From positions 7,767,411 through 7,831,410 of the forward strand of contig NC_079425.1 of NCBI RefSeq assembly GCF_026213295.1: a DNA stretch of 64,000 nucleotides, in the 5' to 3' direction. Within the stretch, counting starts at the first letter, position 1. Every line of letters starts with the position of its first letter. The translations under genes and the position numbers were made by a program. This DNA comes from Gadus chalcogrammus (Eukaryota; Chordata; Actinopteri; Gadiformes; Gadidae). Shown in pieces: positions 35,087 to 58,670 of the stretch. Below the pieces are notes generated by a model. The model worked only from the letters and a program-made list of their open reading frames with translations. It searched no databases and was not told where the DNA came from.

Positions 35087-37115
35087 TGTGTGCATGAGTG
35101 TGTGTGTGTTGGGGTGTGTCTGTGTGTGTGTGTGTGTGTGAAGATGTTCACATGTGTGAGATTCATCAGGAAGTGGTTACAACGTTTGAGTATTATCTAC
35201 CCACAGGAAATAGACCTGCCTACTTTCCAACACATCACAATTTGGTTCCACCACTGCATGGGTCTTGCAGCCCAGACAGAGTTCACGTGGCAAGCGAAAA
35301 AGAGTGTAAAATACATGAAATATGTCCAAAACACAGAAGTGCAGCTGCAACACAGCTTTGACCTCCATCAAACTAGGAGCATCCTTCTTTCAAATCTTCA
35401 GGAATGCTCTGAGGTAACTGTCTTCCGGAGGGGGGGCTGTACAATCGGTCATCTTTGGATGCAGGGCAACAACATGTTATGCCTATTATCATTAAAACCA
35501 TTTTTTTTTACCATCCATTATACACAACACTGATGTAATTATGGTCAGAAAGATAATCAGCCAGTGATACGTTTGCACATAGGCCTACTATGAGTTAGCC
35601 CTGGAATGCTGGTGCAGTAGAAGAAGAAGAAAAATATGTACTGAATATACGTATGTATATGCTTTGGTGAAGCAAACCCTGCAGTAGCCAAAAAAATAAA
35701 GGTTTCCTCTCAGGTGGAAACTGAACTTGCTGGTATTAAGAGATCATACAGTATTAGTAGCATCCCAGCCCAAAATCCTCACTAAAAGGGAAATTTCAGT
35801 GATATAGAGTAGCCTATTGGTCAAGTGAGGGTGTTTGACCCTGTTACGGCACTGTCTGTATGTTGCTCTCTTGATTTCCCTCTATTGTCATGTGCAGTTG
35901 CCAGTCAATTAACCAGCAGCTCATCACACCATTTCAGTTCCCAGCAAGGGGAGGCCTGCCACCATCTTTTTGGTCTGCCGAGCTTAACCCTATTTATGTC
36001 ATCTGGAGAGTTGGACAGGATTGCTAGATCATTTGAAATCATATATTACACATTGCCCACCATTTCTATGTTCTTTGTTGCTACATTGCGGTCTTGGGAC
36101 AGGTAAGACAAAGGTCTCTTTACATTCACAACACGTAGTGCTGTTCTGATTAGACACATTAGGTTAGGAGGGTTGCTACCAACTGTATTTTGGGTTAAGT
36201 TTAGGTTAGGAAAGTAGACATGTGGTCTATGTGAGAGCTGGTAAGCTTTGCCCTCCTGTGTTAGCTGTTAACTTTGCTTGGTTTTGTTTGGTTATTTTGT
36301 TTGGTAACCCTAACCCAAGACCCGGTTGCATTGTGGTGTACAACTTGTTTATCTATCATGCATAACCTGGCCATTTTGACATCAGTTACCACCCCCATTC
36401 CCCCTAGACGTTGGGGGTTCTGAAAGACTCTAAGCTGAATGGTCCTGATTTTGAAGTAATGCATTTACTTGCATATTACCAAAATGAAAGGTTTGGTGAT
36501 AGGAAATTAAATTCTGAATGATTATAGGCAGTGTGTTGTATCGCATGGTTCTGTCTCAAAGAGGGAAAGTAAAAGTGCAAAGATGTCCTCCAAACTGCAA
36601 TTGCATGGAGACGGCAGAGAAGGACAAATGGATTGGGTGTTGACCATACAACCCGTAACTGGGTTAGTAACATCTTCTCCCTGTCTTTATATCTCAAACG
36701 GTCTGCAGAGTTTGAAGACCAGCATTGGCGAGTGATTCTAATAACTGCGATTTAGTTCAACCCTTGCACACCTGTCATCGGGATCCAGCTCTAGGCTGTT
36801 TGACCTTTTAAACCCCAGCTTAAGCCTCTTAGTCATAATTGATGGAATGTAAGAGATCATCAGATTAACCATACCCATGCAGCGTGATACTGCCAACAGA
36901 TACTTGAAATTATAATTTAACTCACCCTGGTTTACGTTTCAATTCTTGACCAATTATTTTGGCAACTTGTATAGTCTCCTATAAATATGCTGTTTTTTCA
37001 ATATTTGGGCATAAAGTAACGATTTATTCCTGCATTACAGGATGTATGACATTTTTTATTTACTAGAAAAAACTGAGAAAATCATTCATTATTGTTCAAA
37101 TGAAATATTAATGCT
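34451..37115. other. Intergenic between srgn and kifbp, part 1
   Basis: Apart from a (TG)n at 35016-35140, nothing was recognised. No open frame here shows a known domain. Confidence 0.4.
35016..35140 (+). repeat. (TG)n microsatellite, compound
   Basis: Pure TG to about 35080, then interrupted TG/CG/CA sequence to 35140. Confidence 0.95.
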
Positions 37116-38460
37116 TAAAGGGATACTTCACCCATTCAGAATCGGCGTTCTATAATTATAAAATCACTATTATAATACATAAAAAATGTTTTTTTTTCCC
37201 CTCAGTGTAACCCAGTCAATGGCCCAGCTTTCCTGATCTAATTTTCTCCCGAGATGACGTCAAATGACACGTTTGACTTAAACTCGGGAGAACTTTGCTT
37301 GCCTGCTAGAAGGGCCGAGGACTACAAACCACTGGTTCCGCAAATTTGTGAGCCCACCAATAGAGCGGCGAAGTCACGCCCCCTCCGGTGGAGCCCATGG
37401 GACCTATGAGATCGAAAAATATGAATGCGTTTCAAGGGAGAGAAAGTAATTATTTTCTGGTCCCAGTCTTTATATGCCCTGGATTACACATATGTTGTTT
37501 GTGGATTTAAATGATAATTTTTCATGCAAAGAAAACTAAAACTTTTCGCGAAGAAGTTTGATAATGTTAGGTTTCATGTGAGGCTGCTTTGCTACAGCTC
37601 GTCACTTCTCTCGACGTGAATGATATACGTCATCACCCGCACTTGGAACTCATGTCGATCTCTCTGCTCCACTTTACCTCTTATTTCCTAGTGGAGGATA
37701 AAAGCATCGAAAGCGGTAAAAAAACATTATAAATCGGGGCATGTGGAGAGTTTCAGTTATGCCGATGGGGAGATTGTCGGTCTTGTCCATGCAAGTCGCA
37801 GGGAGCGTGGCGTCAAATACGAGCAAGTAGTCTCTCTTTCCAGGCCATCAGAGCTAATTACCCAGCACAAGATGGGCAGTACCGTGGCTAATAGGAGACA
37901 GTAGATGCTCAAGATGAGCTATTTTGACTAATAGCAAACGCACCCTACACGTTTTTTCATGAATTACACTTCAAATTCATGTTGGTTGTTGTGATTTGTT
38001 AACTAACCAAAGTGCTGTTATACTAAAGTAGGACTACTGTATAAGATAAACACCTATTTCAACTGGGGAGAAAAGATTGAGTACAAATTCTTGATATGCT
38101 GAGCTACTGTAATTAGCTAATGTTTTTATGCTGTACAGTAATATACAAATGATGCGTTTGAAAAACAAGGGCAGAAGCAACTAGTCAACGTATCATCGGG
38201 ATATGTTTACACAAAGTTTGCTCGCGCTGCCACTCGCGCTAGGACCATGGGTCCTTCCCCCTCCAAACGAAAACAGGCGGGCGGTGCAGCGGGCGCAATG
38301 GACTGTGGTAGTTTGAGGATTTCTTACCTTTGAGCCAGACACTTTCTGCCTTTTCACAGGCTAGGATGAACCGATTTCTATTTTTTTTGCACATTTATAA
38401 TGCATAGAATTATTTACTTCATATAACCTTCATATCTCCGCCGGTGAAGTATCCCTTTAA
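37116..38460. mobile_element. TIR element with TTAAAGGGATACTTCACC termini
   Basis: The ends TTAAAGGGATACTTCACC and GGTGAAGTATCCCTTTAA are perfect inverted repeats bounding about 1.34 kb. The AGGGATAC/GTTCACC-type terminus with TTA/TAA at the edges belongs to a very common fish MITE group, probably Harbinger-type. The internal sequence has no transposase-like frame. Confidence 0.8.
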
Positions 38461-38478
38461 ACTCCACGAGATTGAGCT

Positions 38479-38985
38479 TTGTGCATGGGAAAGACTGCCC
38501 CTCCTAAAGGTAGCTCCATCGCCGACTGTGAGGAACCTCAGTGTGGTACTGAACAATTAACTCTGCCGTACCCCGAACATCACCACAGTGGTCCAATCCT
38601 GCTGTACCCCGAACATCATCCACAGGACCAGAACAGACACTCAGCTCGGGCCCTGCCATCGCTAAGAGCATTAAACAAGTCACAACTCTTGTTTTGCCAC
38701 CACCGCTATAGTGTAACGAGCTCCCCTGCCGAAGTCAGGACTGCAGAGTCGCTCACCTGCTTCCGCAAGAGACTCAAGACTCAGAGTTCACCTGGACTCT
38801 GCATAGCCTCCTTCCACAGCCCCCCCACCACCCCTCCTCCCGTACTGTATGTTTGTAGGTCCTGGCATCGTGTAATCTTTGCAATTGTAAACGCTTGGCA
38901 CTTGTTTTATGAACATCCTCACTGTACCAACATACCGCACCGATAGCTTTTCTTCTGACACGATCACCTGCAAAATGTAAACATA
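38479..38985 (+). mobile_element. LINE (L2-like) 3' fragment
   Basis: The frame contains SSPAEVRTAESLTCFRKRLK, matching the C-terminal motif of fish LINE reverse-transcriptase ORFs (SLTxFKxxLKTH). The 3' sequence (TTATGAACATCCTCACTGTA) is shared with the L2-type end at 22100. 5'-truncated and adjacent to the end of the TIR element at 38460. Confidence 0.6.
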
Positions 38986-39332
38986 AAATTGACACATCCT
39001 CACTTGATAAATTATATGATAAACCAATCTATAATTGCTGTTCACTTTATTCACATTTTTATCACATATTTACAAGTAATGAAGGGCATTGTTATTAATT
39101 CAAAGGACAGAGCAGTAAACACGTAATTGATATGGGGATCATGCATACACTAGTGATGTGTTCTGGTTGATGGTGAGGTCACTGCAGCCACAAGACACGT
39201 TTTTATGAATGATGCATTAGGACTGTTTAAGAGTGCCAAAAGACCCTGCACACATCAAGGCCATACATTTGACAATACTGTAGAAGATAAATTAGCCAGT
39301 CGCTCTGTCGAAGTTAGTTGCGGTCACATTGA
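38986..39332 (-). other. kifbp: kifbp 3' UTR region
   Basis: Sequence between the kifbp stop (39333) and the LINE fragment. A minus-strand AATAAA at 39046-39051 is a plausible polyadenylation signal, implying a 3' UTR of about 300 nt. Confidence 0.4.
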
Positions 39333-46503
<7,171 letters not shown>

Positions 46504-48331
46504 GTTTCCAACTGGATCTGCGCATGTTTGTTGTGTTGAACGTTTTGAGGGCGTTCGAGAATGCGCGCGCATCATGGAGGCAATAAAGCGTTTTGGTGCC
46601 ATAAACTACTGTGGTCCCATTAGCGAATATATCGATGTAACGACAATGTACTGCATTATGTCGGATTTAGCATGATGATTTAATGATAAGTTGATATTAC
46701 AAATTATTCATTAATCATTTGGATATTATTGTCACATAGCTAATGTTTGTGTGTTTTTTCATTCTAATTCGACTGACACAAACACTTTTATTTGACTGCC
46801 TAAATTAACGACAGAATTTGCCCTCTTGTAATTCTAAAAAAGGTGAGAAAGCTTGCTTTAGTTAACTAAGAAAATATAACGTTATGGTTTATGAACTTGG
46901 CTTAATTGCAGCAATATTGAACCTGCATGCACTAAAATGATTTGAATAATCCTAAAATCAAAGGGAGGGAATATGTGGCAAGATTTGGCATCTGGTTTCA
47001 AATACACAGGAAGCCTCCTTCTTACAGTATAACACAATACTGTGTGTCTAAAATATAATGGGATATAATGTTCTGTCCCTTCTGTATTGCTTTCAGATGT
47101 GTATTCTCCTTTAGACCAACTTTTCTAATTCAATATTTTCCCTGCAGGGTCAACATAAGCAGGATTAAATAGGATGTCCTATTCATTGAGGAAAATGGCA
47201 TGTTGTGTCTACACAAGCAACCATTTATTAACCTATTATTAACCTGTTTCCTGGCCGGAGGTTTATTTAAGAGGCTTTGCACTAACATCACATGCATGTT
47301 TTGAGTGCCTGCAAAACTTGGATCAAGGTCATTCTGTTTAGTCATTGCTAGTAAATGAGAATAGCTCAAGACAAGGTCAGGGAAACTGCAGGCCTTGTTT
47401 TGTCCCTCTCTGCCTCAACCCTGATTAGGTCATGACACAGAGGTTTTACCGTCTACCAAAGCAAATACGAATAATGCTCTCTACTCTTTAAGCGGAGTGA
47501 AGGCAAACATTTCACCACTTTCAACATACTGAAAGTTCAACATACTTCAGGGCAGTATTTTGATTTAACAAATGCAAATTACCATTGATATAAGTACCAG
47601 TGTATTTAGGTACACAGAGACCATATACATACACATTTGACAGTGGAATAATCTGAGTAATTTATTACCCTTGTAGAATAATTCACCAAAAAGCATACTA
47701 AGTCAACACTTCTCCAGTCGAGTTTCAAAACACAATTTGGTCATATAATAATCAGTAGTCTCAGAAGAAAATCTGAATTTAATTGTAGCAGACCGTACAA
47801 TGTAGTACATCATACAAAGTGCACCTTAGAGGGTAAAATTAATATGCGTCTTGTTTTTAATTCATATCCTTCATTAGGTTTCATGATAAAATATTAATTC
47901 TGGAACTTTCATTACATAAATTAAAAGATTAAAATTTAATTTAAATCATCAACCACTATTTGTTTGAAGATGGTTTAAGAGCGAACATTGTAACATTTTT
48001 ACATAGCTAACAAAGTATAGGCTACATTTGTGATGATTTACATTCTCCCCAATTACGATGATGCGTGGCTTAAGTTGTAAAAATAAACGACATACAGTTG
48101 ATAACTCTGAGAACCGTCTGTGTTAATATCCCTGTGAAGTACATCCTACGATCCAAACTACAACTAAATGCTGAAAATGAACCATTAGGGTTCGGTGCTA
48201 GCAGCAAAGAATACTCTTAGGGGCTCTACGTTTTGTACTGTGGTGGTCAAGGTAGATCCTTAATCAGCAGGCCCCCTCCACTGAAACTCGCTCTCCAGGC
48301 AGGAAGCTGACGTGAAGGCTTCATGCTGCCA

Positions 48332-50064
<1,733 letters not shown>

Positions 50065-52618
50065 GATTAAGTTGGTCGATTGCCTAAATGAAACCTGATT
50101 TATGGTTTGAGAGAGATTCGTGCAAACCGGTTTAGAGGACAACTGGTCAAATTGTCACCCTGCCGTCGGCCTTTTACGACACTGTCGCAACACCAACGTG
50201 AAAACAAAAGCTCTCATTGGTGGCTTTTGGGGGAGTCGTGGTTGCCATGGATTTCAACACCTGCCCTCTGCTCGCTGTCCTCTAAAGCAAAGATGAACTG
50301 GTGAATAAAATTCGACCTGTAATATTAAACAAGGAACTACGACAAAAAGTACAAAAACAATTATACTGGCTCGCTCGATTATCTGCGACGCCTGTGATGG
50401 TGTCTATGTTAAAGTTTACCAAATACATTTTCTAAAAGCCTGTGTAACGTTATTTACATCCCTGCTACCGTATTGCATCTGCAGAGCTATACGAATAAAT
50501 ACATGTGAAGCAAACCAATGGATGGAACGATTAGTGTGCGTTTTCTCCATCTGTGGTCTCATGTGAGCTCTCTGGGTCACATGAGACACATGAGTGTCTG
50601 GGTAAAAACAGCGGGCGCGGGGATCAACGTGACACAAGGCAGTTTCACTTAGAGAGATTTAAAGTTGATTGGGATACATAAAGCATAGTCCTATACTGTT
50701 TATTCAGAGAAGACTGCCTGGGTGTGAGTCTAAACAGTTAATCGTTAGAACGGCCACACAGAGTCTTGGGCTAACAAATAAGAGTGAAGCAAACTAGAAA
50801 GGTAAACGGAATAATACGCGTGTGACGTTCGAGGTTTCATCTCGAGCTACTGTTCCGCGATATGGGTTCACAGTTGGCACATCATTTACCCAGTTCCAAA
50901 ATCACTTTAATGGCTATTTAATTAATCACATTCATTCTCAGTCATCATGCCTTGTGATATCACTTTAATCTATCAACCACTTCAAGTATTATTACTATTA
51001 TTAGTATAGTTAAGACATTCTCTTTTTGCCAGGGATGACTATAAAATCTTTGCCTAATTATTTATTTTTTACAATGAGCTCGAGAGATATTTATGAGCGG
51101 CACACTCACACACATGTCTCACTGAAATTACATTAAATCTCAAATTATTTGATGATGTATCAGCACACGAAGCAATCATCACATTTTGGGTTGGGTAGAC
51201 AAACTCATTTTCTTTCATCATAATTTCTTTCACCACTAGGTGTCACTAGCGTACTCAATTGAATCTTTGAGGTCGAACCACTTTGTTGGTAGATTGGGTA
51301 GCCCCGCCTATTCTGCCGGTGATTGGAGTTCGCCCTGCAGAAGGGTCTGGAGAAGAGCAATACATTTCTTTCTAGTTTCGATAATTTTTTACGGGAGCTA
51401 ATCAGGGCCCCAGCTGTGCTCAGCGGCCAAGCCTGGTATTGCAGGTATTTTAGCGGCTGTTGACGGGTCCCTCGATTCATGGAGTCCTAGAAGTATATCC
51501 CCGTTCACTCAGTAAATGTACAGGAAGATGTTATCGCCTGCTGGGCATTGCTGCCTGTCGCACCTCCTCCGGTGCCCATGGGTCAGTTCAGGTCATCAGC
51601 CAGAAACCACCATTCACCAACATTTCGCTCCTTTAATTCTGGAACGTCTCCTGGTGGCGGAGCAGTGACAGGGACGTCTCCCTGTCACCCCCTGCAGCTG
51701 ATAGTTGTTCTCCCCTGCTGCTGTTGTCTGGGGTTAGGTGTTCTTTCCCCAACACCTATCCTTTGTTGTCCTCTTTAGCCTCTCTCCGGTCACTCCTGCA
51801 TCCCTGAAGAGGACTCAGGCGCGTCGTTAGCAATTGAAAACGTCTGGGGCTTTAGCCCAGAGGTGGGGGGGGGGGGGGGGGGGACCGTCCTGCGTGCTAC
51901 GGTGACGGTTTCGGTGCGCCCTACAGTTGCTCCCGCGCCCCCTCCCTTCCCTTCTTTTTTCGTATTTCTTAATTTCTTAATTAATTAATTAATTAATACT
52001 TAGGGCACCACCAGAGGCACCCCCACATTGGTCGCCTATGCCGAGCGCCGGTGTGGGTGTCAGATTAGCTTTTCATTTATATTCATTCAAAATATTAACA
52101 TACTATTTTAAAACTAAAGAGGCTGGTGTTTTGTTTTATATAATTTGTTTGTATTGTTCATGAGGCCGTAGCACAGTTAACAGACGAGCTGAGCTGGTGA
52201 CGTCATTGAGTCCGCTGCTGTTCCAATTGCAGGTGCGTACTCCCGTCCTCGTTAGTGTTTATTTGAAGTCCGGACTCGCCAAGTACGAACTTCCAAGTCC
52301 GCGAGTCCGTAGTTCTCGTACTTGGAATTGAGAAACGTGACACCTATGGGCATAGACATCTTATAGGGGTGCCAGTCGGCTGCCAGATCGACTCGGGGTA
52401 CTAGATGCGCAATAATGACGCACTTCCTGTAAACGCTGTCTTTTAAATGCGCATGCGCATTTCATTCATTCCCATGTTATTCCCATTCCCAAGTATTAAC
52501 GACCTCCTTTTGTTTTCTAATTAATGAATAATAATCTAATGTACAAATTATTATTGCCTATACTTGGGTTATACAGTATATAAAAGAATAATCGGTTAAC
52601 TCCATTCACTGAACGGGG

Positions 52619-52719
52619 CAAAAGTAACCCGACACTTCTTTGGTAGGCTAGTAGGCCTATAATAAGGGTCTTAACTTAAGACCCTTATTATACTACCAAA
52701 GAAGTGTCGGGTTACTTTT
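52619..52719. repeat. Long inverted repeat (right copy)
   Basis: Counterpart of 7091-7191 with arms unchanged, including the 11-nt bulge. Confidence 0.85.
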
Positions 52720-53122
52720 AGCCTTTTAAGTGGTTCAAAATAGCGATTTAGTTTTTACCATAACCAGTGCCCCATCGTTCCAAGGTTATAACGTTTTAAT
52801 AGAATCAGCTAAAAACAGCCAACTGAAGAAAGCGTCTATATGCGGTTTTTGTGCTCCAAAACAAACGTTTCAACTCGTTATCATACAAAACATATCCCAA
52901 ATCCATTTTACCCCGGAATTACCCTTTAACGTTTGTCAATTGAGTAGGTCCAGACTCTGTTGAAATGAAATGAAGTACAAGATTCTGGTAGAGGGACTGA
53001 GGGCTGGGCTCGGAACAAATCAAGAAAAATGTCAGATAAATTAAAACTTTATTTAATTTGCCTGTGTTATGTTATGTCTATTTAATTATTATTTTATCAG
53101 GCGTTTTTAAGTACAACAATAT

Positions 53123-53456
53123 TGTGGCGACCGCGGGTGTGTTCACCGTGTTCAGGGTGGGCAAGGGATCCTGGGGGGGCAATCGCAAGTTGGACCTCTG
53201 GCGCCCTCCTAGGTCCTTTGGGGCAGGGACATTGTGTGGGGCTTGTCTCTATGGGTGGGTTTATGTTACTGTGTGTTACTATTCCCGTCACCGAGTCGTT
53301 TATGTTAATTATTTATGTTGATTGTGTTTTGGTGTGTCAGATGTGTTCAATAACGGCAACTCTCGGAGTCGTGCGGTGTAAGGGGCGCGAGAGTTGCTTA
53401 ACCTGGAACTGCTTAACCTGGGCTCCTGTTTCGTCCTTCCCGTGCTGCTCACCACA
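53123..53456 (+). mobile_element. Probable solo LTR (right copy)
   Basis: Counterpart of 7595-7928: TGTGGCGACC to CTCACCACA, flanked by ATAT on both sides. Confidence 0.5.
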
Positions 53457-54209
53457 ATATATTTGACCTTGAGGTTTTGAAGTTTGATTACAAATGGCTG
53501 TGATATATTATTCAACATATTCTAATTGATGTTCAAAGTTAAGACAACAAAGTCATAAGAACTTGCTTTTAGCCTGCTTTTTAGCTGGCTACGGGCATGT
53601 GAATGGCCGTCTTAGATGGCCTTCAAACTTAGAAAACAACAGGAAGGGACCTCTTAAGCGGCCATTCCAAGTGAGAAAACCACCCTATCCGCTACAACGT
53701 GCTTTCCAGTGCAGGCTTTCCAAAGTGGGTGCTGTGAAAACCGTCTACTCGTGTCACCAAATGCTTCTATCTTTTTCCACTTCCAAAAGTCGGCTGGGTC
53801 CGGACTGTCATGATTAGCAGTAGGCCTACTTATCTCTCAGTACTCCTCTGTTGGGGTACCAAGCGGTCTGAAAGGGTCCAACAAGTTCGAGCTGCACCCA
53901 CTGTCCGTTGGTTGGTCAACAGAATTGCCACTTACGTGCGGCCAGGGGGATAATAACAAACAATCACCGTACCCGCAAGGTATTTCTGGACAACGGTGAA
54001 AGCTTTGTTTATTGAATAAAATGTCGCGCAAAAGTTTGCCATCCTTCTTGGACGTCCTACATTGTTGCGCTTTGTTTATTGTGTGGCGTTATTCTTTTTC
54101 ATTGTATTTGTTAGCAGGCTACACTGTGTTGGGCTGCTATGAGGTTACAATGCTTACTTAACTGCCGCGGTTATCGCCCTCCGGCTTTAACCTCGCCCTA
54201 CCGTAAAGG

Positions 54210-56121
54210 CAGTGGCGGGCCGTACTATTAGGCAAACCAGGCATTTGCCTGGAGCCCCGGGCCCCATAGCCCCGAGCCCCAAAATGCCCCAATGCATATA
54301 TTTTGTTCCCATGTTTATTTTTTACAAAATCTCTTCACAATAGTAGCATCGGAATGTCTAATTACTCATGTTTTGACGATCTTTCCGTGTGCACCCCCCT
54401 TCAGTCTGCACTACATGGACTATTCCATGTTACGCGCATCACGCTCATCACGCGTATGTGGAAATTATGTCAAATTCAAAACAGTAAGCGGTAAAGAGAG
54501 AGAGAGAATTCGAGTGAGACATAAATCGAGTGAAACATGAAGCGATCGTACGAAAGCGGGTCACATAAAAAGAAGAAGAAAGACCAAAGGCAGGACTTTC
54601 TTTCAAAGCTGCCAAAGCTATCCAGCTTTTTACAGCCACCGCAGTGGCAGCGGGACCGTCGGCGGATCAAGAGCAGCCCTCAACGTCGTTTGCGGTCACG
54701 TTACTGCTCCTTTCATTCCAAGTGGCTCTGGCTCAGCCAGCAGCGATGCTAATGACGTGTGTCAACAAACTGACGGAGATGATGCACTGAATATTTCTCA
54801 CTCTCCTTCTTCCACTTCGGTTATTGAAATTGATGACAATAACGATAACAATGACTGCGAGACACATATTCTTGTGGATGACCCAGCACTCTGGCCCAAG
54901 CTGCTGTGTCTTGGGCAGGTGCACACATATTCTTGTGGATGACCCAGCACTCTGGCCCAAGGGCCGCAGATTCACTAAAGCATAGCCTATTACATAGTAA
55001 TGAAAAATGGTGAGAGGGTGAACAGGTCTTGGTTAGTCTACAGCAGGGATGGGCAACTGGCGACCCGCGGGCCGCATACGGCCCGCATTCTTACTCAGTC
55101 AGGCCCGCACATAATAAATAAAAAATAAAGATTTTTTTTATTTTTATATAATTGTCAAGAAAGATGAGAAGAATTCATAGAATTCAAAGGCAAACCCATG
55201 CGTCTAGTTTGCTTAGAAAGGATATCAGTCATTAAAGATATCCACATAAGTCGCCACTACAACTACTACAACTGCAATGAATATCATGCTTGTTGGGTTT
55301 GAGTTCATTGAGTTGTTGCACTTAATGTTGGGCCACTGTTTTTCAGTTTTGTGAAATCATTGAATGATGATATAGTGAGCCCTTTGCACTGATAACAATA
55401 CTAAACATGCATGTGGCTGTTTGAGCATTCAAAACATGAAATTAATTGTTGGTTAAATTAACATACCGTACATAGGTTATGATTCTGGAAGATTTTTTAG
55501 GTAGTGGCCATCCCCAAAATGCACCAAAATGCAGGAAATCATATCTACCAAATTCGAAATTGTGTAGCTTCTCTCAGCTCACGTTTAGTTGAAGTGTGCA
55601 GTCATGTGGCCCTCTGATGGTGATGATGAAAAATGTGGCCCTCTTTATCATGAAAGTTGCCCATCCCTGGTCTACAGTGAAAGTGCAGACCGTGTTTTTG
55701 CTTTTGTTGTTGCCTTTTTGGAAAACAAAAACAACTGAGTGAGGAAGGATTTAAAGACTGGAATAACCTTGCAATGCATCTAATCAACCATGAAAGGTCT
55801 GAAGAGCACAGGAAAAATACTGATAGCTGGAAGCAGCTATCAGTAGGTTTCCAGTAGTGGTTTCCACTCAGGAAACCCTCAGGTAAATGATGACATAAGG
55901 TTAACAGTCAGTGTAATGTGTCAACATAACTAATCTTATTGTTTTGTTATTCTCAATTTGTAAATAGATAATTAACATTTGCATGAAAGAAGGATAGTGA
56001 CTTTTGTTCATCCCTTGTATGGAGTATCTCATTATGCGATATAAGGTACAGTAGACCGGTAGATGCAGGGGCCCCCAAATGACTGTTCGCCTGGAGCCCC
56101 AAAGGCCTAAGTTCGCCACTG
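54210..56121 (+). mobile_element. hAT transposon, internally deleted (right copy)
   Basis: Counterpart of 8684-10602 with termini CAGTGGCG/CGCCACTG and flanking CGTAAAGG (54202-54209 and 56122-56129). The transposase fragment starts at 54537 and carries an extra frameshift compared with the left copy. Confidence 0.85.
55044..55669 (+). mobile_element. Nested hAT MITE (right copy)
   Basis: Counterpart of 9521-10148, with target duplication GTCTACAG at 55036-55043 and 55670-55677. Confidence 0.92.
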
Positions 56122-57454
56122 CGTAAAGGGTACTCTCGGCGGTGGAAACGCGAGCCGTAACTGATGCTGCTATCCATTTGGATGGTACCCTGGTACGAAC
56201 GACCAGCTTCAGCGAGAACGTGACGTATTTCCCGTGCTCCAGCCTCCAGCCAGTTTGTCATTTGTGTTTCTGTCGAGCCACGAGGGGGATTAGTAGCAGG
56301 CTATTCATCATTAGCAACATAGCCTCTTTAGCAAACCAGCTTGAAAACACAACTTTACATTGAATTGTAAGCAAAGCATGACTGTGCAATGCATATATTG
56401 GTGACCGGATTAAAGCAGCAATGAAATCAAGTGTGTAAGAGGATTCAAAAACGACATTAAAACCTCCAACGTGGTACAAATACAAAGAAAATACATCTCA
56501 ACCCCCATTAACTATGGGCGCAGCCATCTTCTTTACAAGTTGTACATCTCTGCTGCTCGCTCTACTTTGAAAGCGATGAGATACTACGACCAAAGGGGGG
56601 CGTGCCTCAGTGAAATGCCGCAAGAAAGCTGGGAGATTTGCGACTTTACCACTTCGTACATCCGAATGGATAGCAGCATGAGCTGCGCCCTACACTACCG
56701 GATGTTCATAGATATACGGCTTATCAAGAAAAACATGTGCTGTACACCAATAGGTCAAACATCTCTGTTGTATCAAACGCAAGACACACACAAACTATTC
56801 ACAAACAAGGTATCATTGAAATCTTTGGGCCAAGCCGAACTCAACGCTCCCTGTAAAGGACCCAATTTCTAAATTTGTTCTAAAGAATACACAACACTAA
56901 TGAGTAGTCACAAGCTATAATATATTTTATTTTTTTGGTATTTTGAATTTTTTTTATATTGACATATACTGCCTTGATGGAAGGATTTTTATTTTGATAT
57001 AATGTGCTGTATGGAGAGTGAGTTCCTAGCGCGAACGAAGGAAAAGAACTGAACGCAACAGAAACGTAAACAGGGTAAGAAGGATAGCGATATAGTTAAG
57101 GTTAAATATTGAATTGATTTAGCACCCGCCGAATAGGCACACGGTCAGTGTTCATGTGATAATATACGGTTAACATGTGTTAATGCTATTTTAAATGATT
57201 TTGTACTGTAATAAGACATTTCTCACTTGCGTTCATATAACACGTAATTGTACCAAATGTTATGTTAAGTTAATACATTACAATGGCTAGGAAGTTAATA
57301 CATTACACTAGCTAGGTAGTTAATGCATTGTATTTGTGCTCTGCCAATAGCTCTCTACGGAACGATTTCAATAAAACAAGAAAACAATCAGTTTAAGTTT
57401 GGACCATTCATCTGTGGGGATGCTACACTCCCTATGTCGTCATTTTGCGCAATG

Positions 57455-58670
57455 ATGGATTTTCCGCCATCTTGGTTTATATTATTTTCAAAATACATCT
57501 ATCAGATTTTTTTTCCAATCATCTCGAAACTTGGCACAGATGATCTTCATTATCCAATAGAGACACTCATTTAATTCAATGGTGACTTTTGGCCTCTAGG
57601 GGGCGCTGTAATTAATGAAGATGTGTTTTTAACTCCTCTCTCTTCACATGAGTATATTTCAATGTCTAACTAATAACTAATTTTCAATGTCTGGTGATAC
57701 TGTCAGACCTCACCATATAGCTAGTAAATTATTTCTCACGGAAACATCCGCAACAGCCAATCAAATTAGACTGCGAGGGCATGAAACAGGAAGCTTCATG
57801 CCTTTCTCAGCAGCCCTTTGACATATCATAACCAAACTTGGTACATAGACCCATGACATCATCATGCGGACACTCAATGAATTTGGTGACCTTTGACCTC
57901 TAGGGGGCTCTGTAATTAATGAAGATGTGTTTAACTCCACCCTCTTCACATGAGTATATTTCAAACTTATTTTCAATGTCTGGCGTTACTGTCAGACCTC
58001 TTCATAAAGCTACTAAAATTATTTCGAATGGAAATATCAGAATTTTGCCGCCATGTTGAAAGTTGTCAAAATCAATAGTACCTGAATTTGGTGACCTTTG
58101 ACCTCTAGTGGGCTCTGTAATTAATGAAGATGTGTTTTAACTCCACCCTCTTCACATGAGTATATTTCAAACTTATTTTCAATGTCTGGCGTTACTGTCA
58201 GACCTCTTCATAAAGCTACTAAAATTATTTCGAATGGAAGCATCAGAATTTTGCCGCCATGTTGAAAGTTGTCAAAATCAATAGTGCACATCCAAAGGCC
58301 ACAAATTCTGTCCAATTTTCATGAAACTTGCCATGTATGATCTTCAGACCAAGCTGAACAGATGTGTTAAACAGCTGTTTCAAATTCAAAACCATTTGGC
58401 CGTGACATCCAATCAAACTTGCCGGCAAAGCCGTCAAACTGGAAGTAAGCCTATTCGCAGCAGCTCTTTAACATATCAAAACAAAACTTGGTGCATAGAC
58501 ATCATCCTGGGGACACCCAAACAAGTTCCTAAAAAACGTCAAACAAGAAGTGATCTCCTATCTCTGCAAGGCCTTCATGTATCCAAACCAACTTGGCTCA
58601 TACATAAGTCTTATTACCCTATCCTGATGATGCCCAAATAATTTGTTGACATTTGACCTCTAGGGGGACG
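57455..58670. repeat. Degenerate tandem satellite-like array (right copy)
   Basis: Counterpart of 11930-13145, with the same GTGACCTTTGACCTCTAG units. Confidence 0.75.

Noticed and set aside
38479..38946. 155-codon plus-strand frame taken as a possible gene
   Set aside because: Its recognisable part is the C-terminal LINE motif SLTCFRKRLK, and its 3' end is shared with another LINE fragment.
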